Positions 1-6,056 of a DNA stretch of 7,698 bases are shown one piece after another (the stretch's first letter is position 1; the number at the start of each line of letters is the position of its first letter). Source of the stretch: WTAW01 sp964406575 (GTDB lineage Bacteria > Acidobacteriota > Aminicenantia > Aminicenantales > Aminicenantaceae); NCBI GenBank assembly GCA_964406575.1, contig CAYOSH010000076.1, positions 1-7,698 of the forward strand. The letters are read 5' to 3'. Both the position numbers and the translations under genes were made by a program. Under the pieces are notes generated by a model that was given only the letters and a program-made list of their open reading frames with translations, ran no database searches and was not told where the DNA came from.

Positions 1-9
1 GAGGTTATC

Positions 10-55
10 TGGCGCGCCTGGAGAGACTCGAACTCCCGACCCGCTGCTTAGAAGG
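10..55 (-). tRNA. tRNA-Arg(TCT) 3' fragment (truncated)
   Basis: On the minus strand this reads as the 3' half of a tRNA: the 3' side of the anticodon arm with loop CTTCTAA (anticodon TCT), a variable region, a T-arm GGGAG-TTCGAGT-CTCTC, acceptor strand CAGGCGC, discriminator G and an encoded CCA. No D-arm or 5' acceptor strand (expected near GCGCCTG) precedes it; homology stops at the 5' side of the anticodon stem. It cannot fold into a tRNA. A fragment breaking in the anticodon arm is the usual scar of a tyrosine-recombinase attachment site, where the element carries or leaves only the 3' half. No integrase remains in the window. Confidence 0.75.
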
Positions 56-207
56 AAGTGAATCTACTTCGATTCAAATCTTTGGAAAGAAGCGGAGTTC
101 TTCCCATGTGACAAATATGTGCCAAATTTTGCTGAATTACGCTGAAATTATGGTGAAGGGACTGAAAGGAAAAACAAAGGGAAATTACTGGAAACAAAGA
201 TGTTATC

Positions 208-268
208 TGGCGGGGCCGACGAGACTTGAACTCGCGACCTCTGGCGTGACAGGCCAGCGTTCCACTGA
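208..268 (-). tRNA. tRNA-Asp(GTC) 3' fragment (truncated)
   Basis: On the minus strand this contains a complete anticodon arm CTGGC-CTGTCAC-GCCAG (anticodon GTC), T-arm GCGAG-TTCAAGT-CTCGT, acceptor strand CGGCCCC, discriminator G and CCA. A remnant of the D-arm (TTCAGTGG then AACGC) is visible but lacks about three bases. The 5' acceptor strand GGGGCCG is absent, so the gene is not functional. The bases just after CCA (GATAAC) are the same as after the tRNA-Arg fragment 200 bases away. Two such fragments in the same orientation suggest successive integrations or excisions at tRNA-type sites. Confidence 0.75.
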
Positions 269-277
269 ATTTCAATC

Positions 278-411
278 ATGTTAGTCACATTTTGGTCACA
301 ACATCCACAATCTGGCAGATTTGACTGCAGCCTAACTATATGAAATATCGCCAGATACTCGTTTTAGAATATGGAAAGGACGTTGGGCACAATATCCAAA
401 GTCTTCGACGA
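278..411. other. Non-coding stretch, no gene seen
   Basis: I see no credible reading frame or RNA gene here. On the minus strand the sequence next to the tRNA-Asp fragment contains two TGTGAC motifs five bases apart (TGTGACCAAAATGTGAC, about 284-300). A related TTTGTCACAT lies near 108-118, between the two tRNA fragments. They may be leftover recombinase-binding or integrase-tail sequence, but nothing here proves that. Confidence 0.3.
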
Positions 412-483
412 TTAATCCTTCAACCCAGCCAGCCTTTCCCTCGCATCCTACACCTCAACTATCTTCGGGTTGGCGTCCTTCCA
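412..483 (-). pseudogene. Orphan TPR-protein C-terminal tail, copy A (with internal stop)
   Basis: Minus-strand translation gives WKDANPKIVEV, then a TAG stop (448-450), then DARERLAGLKD and a TAA stop (412-414). This matches the C-terminal end of TPR proteins in this window (consensus WKDADPGIAEV.DAR.RLAGL). No TPR body lies upstream: the frame runs into the higBA promoter region within a few codons. It is therefore a broken leftover of a lost TPR gene. The internal stop implies neutral decay. It is the most degraded of the orphan copies. Confidence 0.8.
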
Positions 484-505
484 AAAGCCAATATCAATCA
501 CCAAG

Positions 506-542
506 TATAACGCTTGACATTTAACGCAAAGCGTTATATTCT
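506..542 (+). promoter_or_regulatory. higBA promoter with overlapping autoregulatory operator
   Basis: A -35 TTGACA (514-519) and a -10 TATTCT (537-542) are separated by 17 bases; TATATT at 535-540 is an alternative -10. Three copies of a 6-bp half-site overlap them: TAACGC at 508-513, TAACGC at 522-527 and GCGTTA at 531-536. The last two make a perfect inverted repeat with a 3-base spacer. The outer arms TATAACGCTT (506-515) and AAGCGTTATA (529-538) are also perfect inverted repeats. HigA antitoxins are known to repress their own operon through such palindromes, so this is the likely HigA/HigBA site. That the sites are bound by HigA is inference. Confidence 0.8.
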
Positions 543-548
543 CAACGT

Positions 549-830
549 GTGATCAGATCTTTCAAATGTAAAGAAACTGAAAATATATTTAACAGAATTT
601 ATACAAAAAAGTTCCCGACCGACATACAAAGATCTGCATTAAGAAAGCTTAGGATGTTGAATAGAGCAGAAAATCTAAACGATTTAAAAGTGCCTCCTGG
701 AAATCGTCTGGAGGCACTTAAAGGGAAGAGAAAAGGACAACACAGTATTCGCATAAATGATCAATGGCGAATATGTTTTTTATGGCAGGATAGGAATGCA
801 TTAAATGTAGAAATCACAGATTATCATTAG
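549..830 (+). CDS. higB: HigB-type mRNA interferase toxin (RelE/ParE superfamily)
   Basis: This 93-residue protein has the usual length of HigB 'plasmid maintenance system killer' toxins, which cleave mRNA on the ribosome. Family-typical stretches are MIRSFKCKETENIF at the start, RKLRMLNRAENLNDLKVPPG in the middle, LEALKGKRKGQHSIRIND around 54-71, QWRICF and the C-terminal EITDYH. Lys58, Arg74 and Tyr92 sit where the catalytic residues of Proteus HigB are reported, one position later; this is from memory. The GTG at 549 gives exactly the family N-terminus. The -10 element ends only 6 bases before it, so the transcript probably begins at or beside the start codon, and no Shine-Dalgarno is possible. 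It is cotranscribed with higA, 10 bases downstream, in the toxin-first order typical of higBA. Confidence 0.92.
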   Translation: MIRSFKCKETENIFNRIYTKKFPTDIQRSALRKLRMLNRAENLNDLKVPPGNRLEALKGKRKGQHSIRINDQWRICFLWQDRNALNVEITDYH

Positions 831-840
831 GAGAAAATTC

Positions 841-1146
841 GTGAGTAAAAAAAAGATGCCTCCGCTTCATCCGGGAGAAATCCTTTTTGAAGAATTTTTA
901 AAGCCGATGGGATTGAGCCAGAACAGATTGGCCCTAGACATTCGTGTGCCTGCCCGAAGGATAAATGAGATTGTTCAAGGAAAGCGCAGAATTTCGGCTG
1001 ATACGGCTTTGCGCCTAGCCAAATATTTCAATATGTCTGCTAAGTTCTGGTTGGGTTTACAGATAGATTATGATTTGGACGTTGCTGAAGATAAGTTGGC
1101 TGATCGTTTGGACAAAGAAATCCAGGTTTACAGTCCATCTGTATAG
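841..1146 (+). CDS. higA: HigA-type antitoxin (XRE/VapI helix-turn-helix)
   Basis: This 101-residue protein is the antitoxin and autorepressor partner of the preceding toxin. It begins with the family motif PPLHPGEILFEEFLKPMGLS (residues 7-26). The helix-turn-helix follows: NRLALDIRVPARRINEIVQG, then KRRISADTALRLAKYF and the conserved FWLGLQ.DYDL segment. The GTG start at 841 is preceded by AGGAG (829-833) at a 7-base spacing, and that ribosome site overlaps the higB stop codon (828-830), so translation of the two is probably coupled. A strong site for higA next to a leaderless higB would favour antitoxin excess. No clear terminator follows before the convergent kinase gene ends, 77 bases on; that gap holds nothing I recognise. 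Confidence 0.92.
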   Translation: MSKKKMPPLHPGEILFEEFLKPMGLSQNRLALDIRVPARRINEIVQGKRRISADTALRLAKYFNMSAKFWLGLQIDYDLDVAEDKLADRLDKEIQVYSPSV

Positions 1147-1223
1147 CTTAAAAATAGTGTCAAGGAGGAGTATAGAATTTCAATCCCGCAGATCTTGCTC
1201 ATCCTCACCATCTGCCTTGAAAC

Positions 1224-2057
1224 TCAGTATCTGTACAAGACATCAGCCTCTCCGTGCTTCTTGATAAGGTTGTCGATTTCCTCGAGTATTAAGTCCCTTC
1301 TCATAAGCACAGCTTCGATTTCTTCATCAGTTAGGTATTCTCTGACAATATCTTTTATCAATTTAAGATTCAGGGTCTTTAATTTCTCGACAAAAGCTCG
1401 TGGAAGCCTTCTCATAATCCTCGGTCCTTCTTTATGTTTTTCTGTATAGATAAGTTTTGTAGTGAATTCGTCGGAAGTTCTGAAACTTCGCGAATGATCT
1501 ATGAGTATCATCCGCCAATCCTTTGTTATAAGGATATTTCCCTGATGCCTGTCTTCGTTGGCAATCAGGTTATCAAATGCACGAATTAAATAGATCGCAT
1601 TGTTCCAATAATAGACTTTATCAGATGGAGTTTCGATTTTTTCTCTTTCCTTCTTCCGCAAGTCCATCTCTGCAGTTACCCATAGTTGAATGCAACCTTG
1701 CTTACCCTTAAACTCTCTTTCTACAGTGGGAGGGATCATGTTCAGCTCTAAATATTCATCCATGCGGTAGGCCGCTATCTCCCATCTCCAGCTTTCAAGA
1801 TATCCATTCACCAGGCCCTCTTGTCCTTTCCAGATAGCATCACGGTTAGTGCCATCTTTTTCAAGGCTAAGTATCCATGGTGGAGATACAGCCTCTCGAC
1901 TTCCCAGCTGCTTTTCCTCCACAATATCTGCTGTCTTGAGAAACTCTTCCCATTTCTCCTTTTCAGCAATTTCCTCTGTAGTAAATTGCGCTATCGACAA
2001 AGCAAAAAATCCAAGGATAACTCCAAACCCTACAATAATTACAAGTCTCTTTCTCAT
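1224..2057 (-). CDS. Exported FAM20/HipA-like atypical kinase, paralogue 1
   Basis: This 277-residue protein has a Sec signal peptide (residues 1-23, hydrophobic core VIIVGFGVILGFFAL, likely cut at SIA|Q). The mature part shows an atypical kinase layout: a glycine-containing loop then AIWKG with candidate ATP-binding Lys77; WEIAAYRMD with a helix-C-like Glu93, followed by NMIPPTV; the catalytic loop DNLIANEDRHQGN (Asp162, Asp169, Arg170, His171, Asn174); and the metal-binding equivalent IDHSRSF (Asp187). The order and spacing resemble secreted FAM20 kinases (A.FK, EIAAFHLDR..., N.DRHHYE, LDNGRGFG), with looser likeness to HipA and CotH. A charged helical region ends the protein. GAGGAGA lies just before the ATG. 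The gene follows its paralogue by 27 bases and is surely in the same operon. Kinase activity is inferred, the substrate is unknown, and pseudokinase use is possible. Confidence 0.72.
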   Translation of the reverse strand: MRKRLVIIVGFGVILGFFALSIAQFTTEEIAEKEKWEEFLKTADIVEEKQLGSREAVSPPWILSLEKDGTNRDAIWKGQEGLVNGYLESWRWEIAAYRMDEYLELNMIPPTVEREFKGKQGCIQLWVTAEMDLRKKEREKIETPSDKVYYWNNAIYLIRAFDNLIANEDRHQGNILITKDWRMILIDHSRSFRTSDEFTTKLIYTEKHKEGPRIMRRLPRAFVEKLKTLNLKLIKDIVREYLTDEEIEAVLMRRDLILEEIDNLIKKHGEADVLYRY

Positions 2058-2084
2058 TTTTTCTCCTCGTTTATAAGATAGTAA

Positions 2085-2912
2085 TCAATATAAAACTTTA
2101 TCCTCACCGAGTTTCTCTATACGTGTTTCGAGCCATTCGATTATGAGATCCCTCCGAACAAGGACAGCGTTGATTTCCTTATCTGTCAAGTATTCATCCA
2201 CAGTATCCTTTATTAACTCAAAATTTAAGCTTTTTAGCTTCTCGTAAAAAGCCTTTGGAATCTGCTTCATTAGTTTTGGGCCCTCTTTGTGTTTCTCAGT
2301 ATACATTAGCTTTTTTGTGAAGGGTTTTGAGGTGAGGAAACTCCGGGAATGATCTATGAGGACCAGTCTCCAATCCTCGGTTATGCGAAAATTTTTTTGA
2401 TGGCGGTCTTCATTGGCTATCAGATTATCGAATGTACGGTGCAGGTAAATGGCCCGATTCCAGGAGAAGAGCTTATAGCTGGGAATTTTCAATTTCTGCT
2501 CCTCTTTATCTGCGAGACTCATCACACCCGCATAGAGCTGACAGGAACCCCGGTCACCTTGAAATTTTTTTTCAACCGTGGGTGGAACCATATTTAAACC
2601 CAAAAGCCTATCAAGGCGATAAGCAGCAATCTCGTGTTTCCAGTTTTCCATGAATCCTTTTTGCCGGCCCATCGGGTTTTTCCATAAGGCCTTATGTGTG
2701 ATGCCGTCTTTTTTTAGAGTAAGTTCCCAGGGATCAGTGACTGCCTCTCCTTTTCCCCAGGGCTGTCCTTTGTCGATGATTTCTGCCGTCTTAAGGAACT
2801 CTTCCCATTTGGGCCACGCTGCTAATTCTTCTTCTGTGAATTGAGCAAAAGATTGAGTGAATAAACCAACAACAAAAAATGTAACGATAAAAAATAAAAA
2901 CTTTCTTCTCAT
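2085..2912 (-). CDS. Exported FAM20/HipA-like atypical kinase, paralogue 2
   Basis: This 275-residue protein is a full-length tandem paralogue of the gene downstream of it, with about half of all positions identical by eye. It has a signal peptide (residues 1-23, cut probably at SFA|Q) and then KWEEFLKTAEI shared with its partner. The kinase landmarks are KALWKN (Lys78), HEIAAYRLDRLLGLNMVPPT (Glu94), DNLIANEDRHQKN (Asp162, Asp169, Asn174) and LIDHSRSF (Asp187). All candidate catalytic residues are retained in both copies, which argues that both are active. The shared MYTEKHKEGP and YLTDKEI..VL.RRDLI segments are family-specific and of unknown role. AAGGAGG (2921-2927) stands 8 bases before the ATG. 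It is first in the two-gene operon, with its own promoter at 2985-3013. Export places the enzyme in the periplasm or outside the cell, where FAM20-type kinases use ATP-like donors in eukaryotes; the donor here is unknown. Confidence 0.72.
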   Translation of the reverse strand: MRRKFLFFIVTFFVVGLFTQSFAQFTEEELAAWPKWEEFLKTAEIIDKGQPWGKGEAVTDPWELTLKKDGITHKALWKNPMGRQKGFMENWKHEIAAYRLDRLLGLNMVPPTVEKKFQGDRGSCQLYAGVMSLADKEEQKLKIPSYKLFSWNRAIYLHRTFDNLIANEDRHQKNFRITEDWRLVLIDHSRSFLTSKPFTKKLMYTEKHKEGPKLMKQIPKAFYEKLKSLNFELIKDTVDEYLTDKEINAVLVRRDLIIEWLETRIEKLGEDKVLY

Positions 2913-2959
2913 TTTATTTCCCTCCTTTCAATAGATTTTCATCTTCCTTTGAGAGTAAT

Positions 2960-2979
2960 GTGAAGTTTTGAGGCTTCAC
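2960..2979 (-). promoter_or_regulatory. Hairpin at the 5' end of the kinase-operon leader
   Basis: Arms GTGAAG and CTTCAC (6 bp perfect) enclose an 8-base loop. From the promoter at 2985-3013 the transcript should begin near 2978, so the hairpin would form at the extreme 5' end of a leader of roughly 65 bases. It has no following T-run on the minus strand and is therefore not a terminator. A 5'-terminal stem can protect mRNA from decay; that role is inferred. Confidence 0.4.
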
Positions 2980-2984
2980 CCCCT

Positions 2985-3013
2985 TTAATAAGAATTCTGG
3001 ACAGCGCTGTCAA
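2985..3013 (-). promoter_or_regulatory. Promoter of the kinase operon with overlapping palindrome
   Basis: On the minus strand a consensus -35 TTGACA (3008-3013) is followed after exactly 17 bases by a -10 TATTAA (2985-2990). This is the best promoter-like sequence on this strand in the window. A perfect 12-bp palindrome GACAGCGCTGTC (3000-3011) overlaps the -35 and the first part of the spacer, where a dimeric repressor or activator could sit. The binding factor is not identifiable from sequence. Confidence 0.65.
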
Positions 3014-3040
3014 TGAGTTGAGGGGATACTGCAGATTATT

Positions 3041-3073
3041 GCGTACAAATACGCTTTATTCCGCATTGGCGGA
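3041..3073. other. Two small adjacent inverted repeats
   Basis: GCGTA-CAAA-TACGC (3041-3054) and TCCGC-ATTG-GCGGA (3060-3073) are 5-bp stems separated by five bases. They lie between the end of the regulator gene (3165) and the kinase promoter. They could end regulator transcription or act as protein sites, but both stems are short and lack a T-run on the minus strand. Confidence 0.25.
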
Positions 3074-3164
3074 TGAAGAATTGCTCTAATAACAGACGGA
3101 TAGACAAGGAAAGCGAGACTTTAAGAAGCAAAAATAAGGGAATTTCGAGATAGGAAGAAAGCCA

Positions 3165-5474
3165 TCATTGGCCTTTTAAAACAACCAGTCGCTTTTTCGC
3201 CTCGTCGATTTCTAGAATACCAGGATCGGCATTCATTGTTAGTGCAAGAAATTTATCGTAATGTGTTATCGCTTTTTCTCTCTGTCCCATCTGCTCGAAA
3301 ACTCTTGCCAGCATATAGAAACTATTAGTAAATCTGTCCCCGTACCACAGTCTTCCGATTGTCAAGTGGGCAATCTTTTCATATTCTTCCTTAGCCGACT
3401 CAAAATCATTTGATTTGTAATACGCATCTGCAAGGGACCCCAGAAATAGGGAATGTGCCACAGGGAGTCGAAAGTGCCATTCATAATGTTGAAAAGGCAG
3501 AAGCGTTGTTGCCTTTTTAAAATTTCCGATCGCTTCCGAATAATTCTCTTTTTCAAGCTCAATTTGACCTATCAGATGGTAATAGTACCTCATGAGTTTC
3601 CTGTTTAGCCAATTCTCAATCAAGTCCCTGAGTTCATTAGCCGTCCGTTGTGCCTCGTCGAATGATTTCATATTTATATAGATAAGTCCCATTAGGTGGA
3701 AGCTCTCAATTTGTCTGCGTATCGATTTTTCATCCATGGCACACTTGAGAGCTGTATTGCATTCTTCTAAAGCCCTATCAGGATCTCCAGTCACCAAATA
3801 AAGGTATGCGAGTTCTGAATGAATTTCATGTTTCCAGCTGAGTTCACCAATGGTGTTCGCAAATAATACCCCTTGTGATAGCTGTTTTTTGGCTTCCTCA
3901 TATCTACCCTGAAGTAGATATAAAGATCCTAGAAACCTTCTTGCAGAGGCAACATCTCTCGATATTCTCGAATCTAACATATTCAGATATTCTCTTTCTG
4001 CTTTGTCCAATTCATCGCTGCAATGGTAGATATAGCCTTTTATGTCTGAATTCCATGGATCAAGTTTTTTCGCCTCCTCAAGAGCACGGCTAAATTTCCC
4101 CTGACAAAGGAATTGAAATGCCAATTGCCAGCGGATGGAATGGTGTTCTGAAATATCATGGAGATAATTCTCAAGAATTTCCGCAGCTTTATCGTACATT
4201 CCCTTCGCTTCATACGAAGATACAATTCCCCTATACGGGAAATAGGAAATTTCCTGGTTGAGCACGAATACCCGATATCGTTCTATGGCGGCATCCCATT
4301 GTTCTAAAAAGAAGTACAGCGTTGCCAGGTCGTTTCCGCCAATGTCATCTGGATAGAGTTGGATAAGTCTTAAACCTGCATCTATTGCTTTATCCCAAGT
4401 ATTTTCTGAAGAACGGAAAAATTGAATCTGGAGATGATATCGCTCTCTATCAGTTATCCTATCGCTGAATTCTAAAGCCTTTTCCGCATATTCTCGACTC
4501 TTTGATAGGAGGCTCAAATTATTATAGCTTTCAGAAATTGAACTGTACGCTAAGGCAAACTCCCCATCTATTTCCAGTGCTTTGTTCATAGATTCGATGC
4601 TCTTGTTATATTCATTGAGGTTATGAAAATTTCTCCCTTCGATGTAGAGTTTGTATGCTGCAGGTGAGCTAGTCGTTACCTTCCCTACACGCTCATCGAT
4701 ATCATGTGCGATTGCCTCGTCAGTAAGATTGAGATGGGACTTAATTTTTCTTGTTAAGTCATCAATCATTTCAGAAATACTCGATTCTTCTACACCTTCT
4801 ACTTTCTCGGCGCCTATGGACGTTAGTGAGCGGGCATCTATGACATCGATATCAATCCTGAATTTTTCTCCAAATCTAATATAGCTCCCCTGGATTATGT
4901 GTGTCGCATCGAGATCCAGGGCTACTTTTCTTATATCATTTGATGTGAAGCTCTGGGCTTTGAGCAAATCCAATTGTACGAGAATCGAAAAAATCCTGTC
5001 TTTACGAAAGACATGGACATATCTTGATTGTGACAGATCTGTAATCAACATATCGGATAAAGCCCATCTCAAATGCTCTAAATTTTCGTCCCCTGAGTTA
5101 TTTTTAAAGGGCATTATCACGATTGAAGGCTTCAAAGTGTGAATTTCAACAGCTTCCTTGCCCGGGAAAAATTTCAAAATTATCACTGCGATAATCGCAA
5201 GAAAGAGAATGGCTAAGGCAAGAACGGAGAGGATTTTATATTTTTGGAGCAGCGAAACTAAGATATTTTTTGGGGCAACCTCCCCCTCACGCAGCATTTC
5301 TTCCAGCCATCGGCCCAATTCTTTTCTATAGGCAAATACTCTGGCTTTTGGAGAGTCTTCGATCCTATGAATAGGAAGAGCATATTGCTTCTCCCAGTAC
5401 TGACAGGTGCGAATATTTCGATTAAGATAAGCAGAGATCTCCTTCCAGGACTCAAGAAGTTCTTTTTCTTCCAC
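3165..5474 (-). CDS. Membrane-bound one-component regulator: HTH + TM + TolB/CsgG-like domain + TPR array
   Basis: This protein has 769 residues. Residues 8-61 form an excisionase/MerR-like DNA-binding domain (SWKEISAYLNRNIRTCQYWE, LP.HR, RVFAYRKELGRWL). Basic residues precede one transmembrane helix at about 80-103. Residues 116-250 begin PSIVIMPFKNNSGDENLEHL and resemble the TolB/CsgG-like sensor region found in CadC-like and cyclase-TPR regulators. From about 268 to the end runs a long TPR array (for example AAYKLYIEGR, ALAYSSISESYNNL, LFLGSLADAYYKSND). It closes with the tail ADPGILEIDEAKKRL. The layout predicts a cytoplasmic HTH and a periplasmic TPR domain. The GTG start at 5474 has no clear Shine-Dalgarno, but an in-frame TAA sits 15 bases upstream and the family begins just before SWKEI, so the start is well constrained. 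The kinase operon 252 bases downstream is a plausible target; this is inference. Confidence 0.85.
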   Translation of the reverse strand: MEEKELLESWKEISAYLNRNIRTCQYWEKQYALPIHRIEDSPKARVFAYRKELGRWLEEMLREGEVAPKNILVSLLQKYKILSVLALAILFLAIIAVIILKFFPGKEAVEIHTLKPSIVIMPFKNNSGDENLEHLRWALSDMLITDLSQSRYVHVFRKDRIFSILVQLDLLKAQSFTSNDIRKVALDLDATHIIQGSYIRFGEKFRIDIDVIDARSLTSIGAEKVEGVEESSISEMIDDLTRKIKSHLNLTDEAIAHDIDERVGKVTTSSPAAYKLYIEGRNFHNLNEYNKSIESMNKALEIDGEFALAYSSISESYNNLSLLSKSREYAEKALEFSDRITDRERYHLQIQFFRSSENTWDKAIDAGLRLIQLYPDDIGGNDLATLYFFLEQWDAAIERYRVFVLNQEISYFPYRGIVSSYEAKGMYDKAAEILENYLHDISEHHSIRWQLAFQFLCQGKFSRALEEAKKLDPWNSDIKGYIYHCSDELDKAEREYLNMLDSRISRDVASARRFLGSLYLLQGRYEEAKKQLSQGVLFANTIGELSWKHEIHSELAYLYLVTGDPDRALEECNTALKCAMDEKSIRRQIESFHLMGLIYINMKSFDEAQRTANELRDLIENWLNRKLMRYYYHLIGQIELEKENYSEAIGNFKKATTLLPFQHYEWHFRLPVAHSLFLGSLADAYYKSNDFESAKEEYEKIAHLTIGRLWYGDRFTNSFYMLARVFEQMGQREKAITHYDKFLALTMNADPGILEIDEAKKRLVVLKGQ

Positions 5475-5489
5475 TCTGTTTAATCTTTA

Positions 5490-5515
5490 GGTTGGGATTG
5501 CTGATCATTCCAACC
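5490..5515. other. Inverted repeat just upstream of the regulator gene
   Basis: GGTTGGGAT (5490-5498) and ATTCCAACC (5507-5515) form a 9-bp stem with one imperfect pair and an 8-base loop. It overlaps the stop of TPR tail copy B and lies 15 bases before the GTG of the regulator, which lacks a recognisable ribosome site. It may stop upstream transcription, bind a protein or shape the regulator's leader. There is no T-run, so a simple intrinsic terminator is unlikely. Confidence 0.3.
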
Positions 5516-5588
5516 CAGCCAACCTCCTTTTTGCATCATCAACCTCAGCTATCCCAGGATCAGCATCCTTCCACAGATCGAGGAATTT
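5505..5588 (-). pseudogene. Orphan TPR-protein C-terminal tail, copy B
   Basis: Minus-strand translation gives KFLDLWKDADPGIAEV followed by DDAKRRLAGLE and a TGA stop (5505-5507), with no internal stop. This is the exact end of a TPR protein of the family, but the TPR body is missing. Upstream the frame meets a TGA within about ten codons and then the end of the small exported gene. An 8-base match (ACAACTAA) upstream of both copies B and C hints that their homology once extended further. It lies directly between the small exported gene and the regulator gene. Confidence 0.85.
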
Positions 5589-5616
5589 AGTATCAAGCCT
5601 TAGTTGTCATCATTAA

Positions 5617-6030
5617 TTACTCTTCATATTCCAGTTTAAATCTTACCTTTATAGTGGGATAATCTGGATGATGACTTCCTGATTCAAATATTAGATATGC
5701 TATCTTTAGCGCTGGATTTCTTTTAATTTGAAATTTAGCATATTGAGGAATATCTGGATCAGACATATTCTCATACATTAATTTCTGCCCATGGGGTATA
5801 AGGCAAACTGGTATTCCTTTCTTTTTGATTCTGAGATAAAACACATTTGTCATTTTTAAAAGTTCAAAATCATATTTACCTTTCTCAAATAAAGAATCTT
5901 CGTTCTTTAGGTTGAAGGGGATGTTCACATCTTTGAATTCACATATTAATTTCATCTGGGCTATAGCTGGACATAACAGAATCATAATCAGAGGAATTCT
6001 CAAAAAACTAACAAAAATACTCTTATACAA
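5617..6030 (-). CDS. Small exported protein of unknown function
   Basis: This 137-residue protein belongs to no family I recognise. Residues 1-25 form a Sec signal peptide (MYKSIFVSFLRIPLIMILLC, then PAIA|Q). The cysteine is preceded by Leu rather than Gly/Ala/Ser, so it is not a convincing lipobox. The mature part (EFKDVNIPFNL, KGKYDFELLK, FYLRIKKKGIPVCLI, KVRFKLEYEE) alternates hydrophobic and polar residues as in a small beta-sandwich. The start is TTG, decided by an excellent ribosome site GGGGAGGTGA (6037-6046) six bases upstream, and translation is likely efficient. The gene stands alone between two orphan TPR tails in the same orientation. It shares with the two exported kinases a signal-peptide end in A-Q. 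I saw no promoter. Confidence 0.75.
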   Translation of the reverse strand: MYKSIFVSFLRIPLIMILLCPAIAQMKLICEFKDVNIPFNLKNEDSLFEKGKYDFELLKMTNVFYLRIKKKGIPVCLIPHGQKLMYENMSDPDIPQYAKFQIKRNPALKIAYLIFESGSHHPDYPTIKVRFKLEYEE

Positions 6031-6036
6031 AATAAA

Positions 6037-6046
6037 TCACCTCCCC
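6037..6046 (-). promoter_or_regulatory. Strong Shine-Dalgarno that fixes a TTG start
   Basis: GGGGAGGTGA on the minus strand is close to the full anti-16S complement and sits 6 bases before TTG at 6028-6030. No ATG or GTG lies at a suitable distance, so it establishes the TTG start of the small exported protein. Confidence 0.75.
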
Positions 6047-6056
6047 TTTAGCAAAA

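Noticed and set aside
48..275. Minus-strand 75-codon open frame
   Set aside because: It starts inside the tRNA-Asp fragment and ends in the tRNA-Arg fragment; the GREFKSRRPRQI stretch is translated tRNA sequence, a common false gene.
267..1185. 11-bp direct repeat GAATTTCAATC at 267-277 and 1175-1185 flanking tail A and higBA
   Set aside because: It looks like target-site or att repeats of a higBA insertion, but several 11-mers should repeat by chance in a window this size, more so in AT-rich DNA.
1147..1223. Possible sixth, highly degenerate TPR tail on the minus strand, and a plus-strand AAGGAGGAG at 1162-1170
   Set aside because: Similarity to the tail is limited to scattered bases with frame breaks, and the purine-rich motif is not followed by a start codon at a useful distance.
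1821..2081. Plus-strand open frames across the kinase and regulator genes
   Set aside because: They are antisense shadows of well-supported minus-strand genes, with no ribosome sites and no recognisable products.
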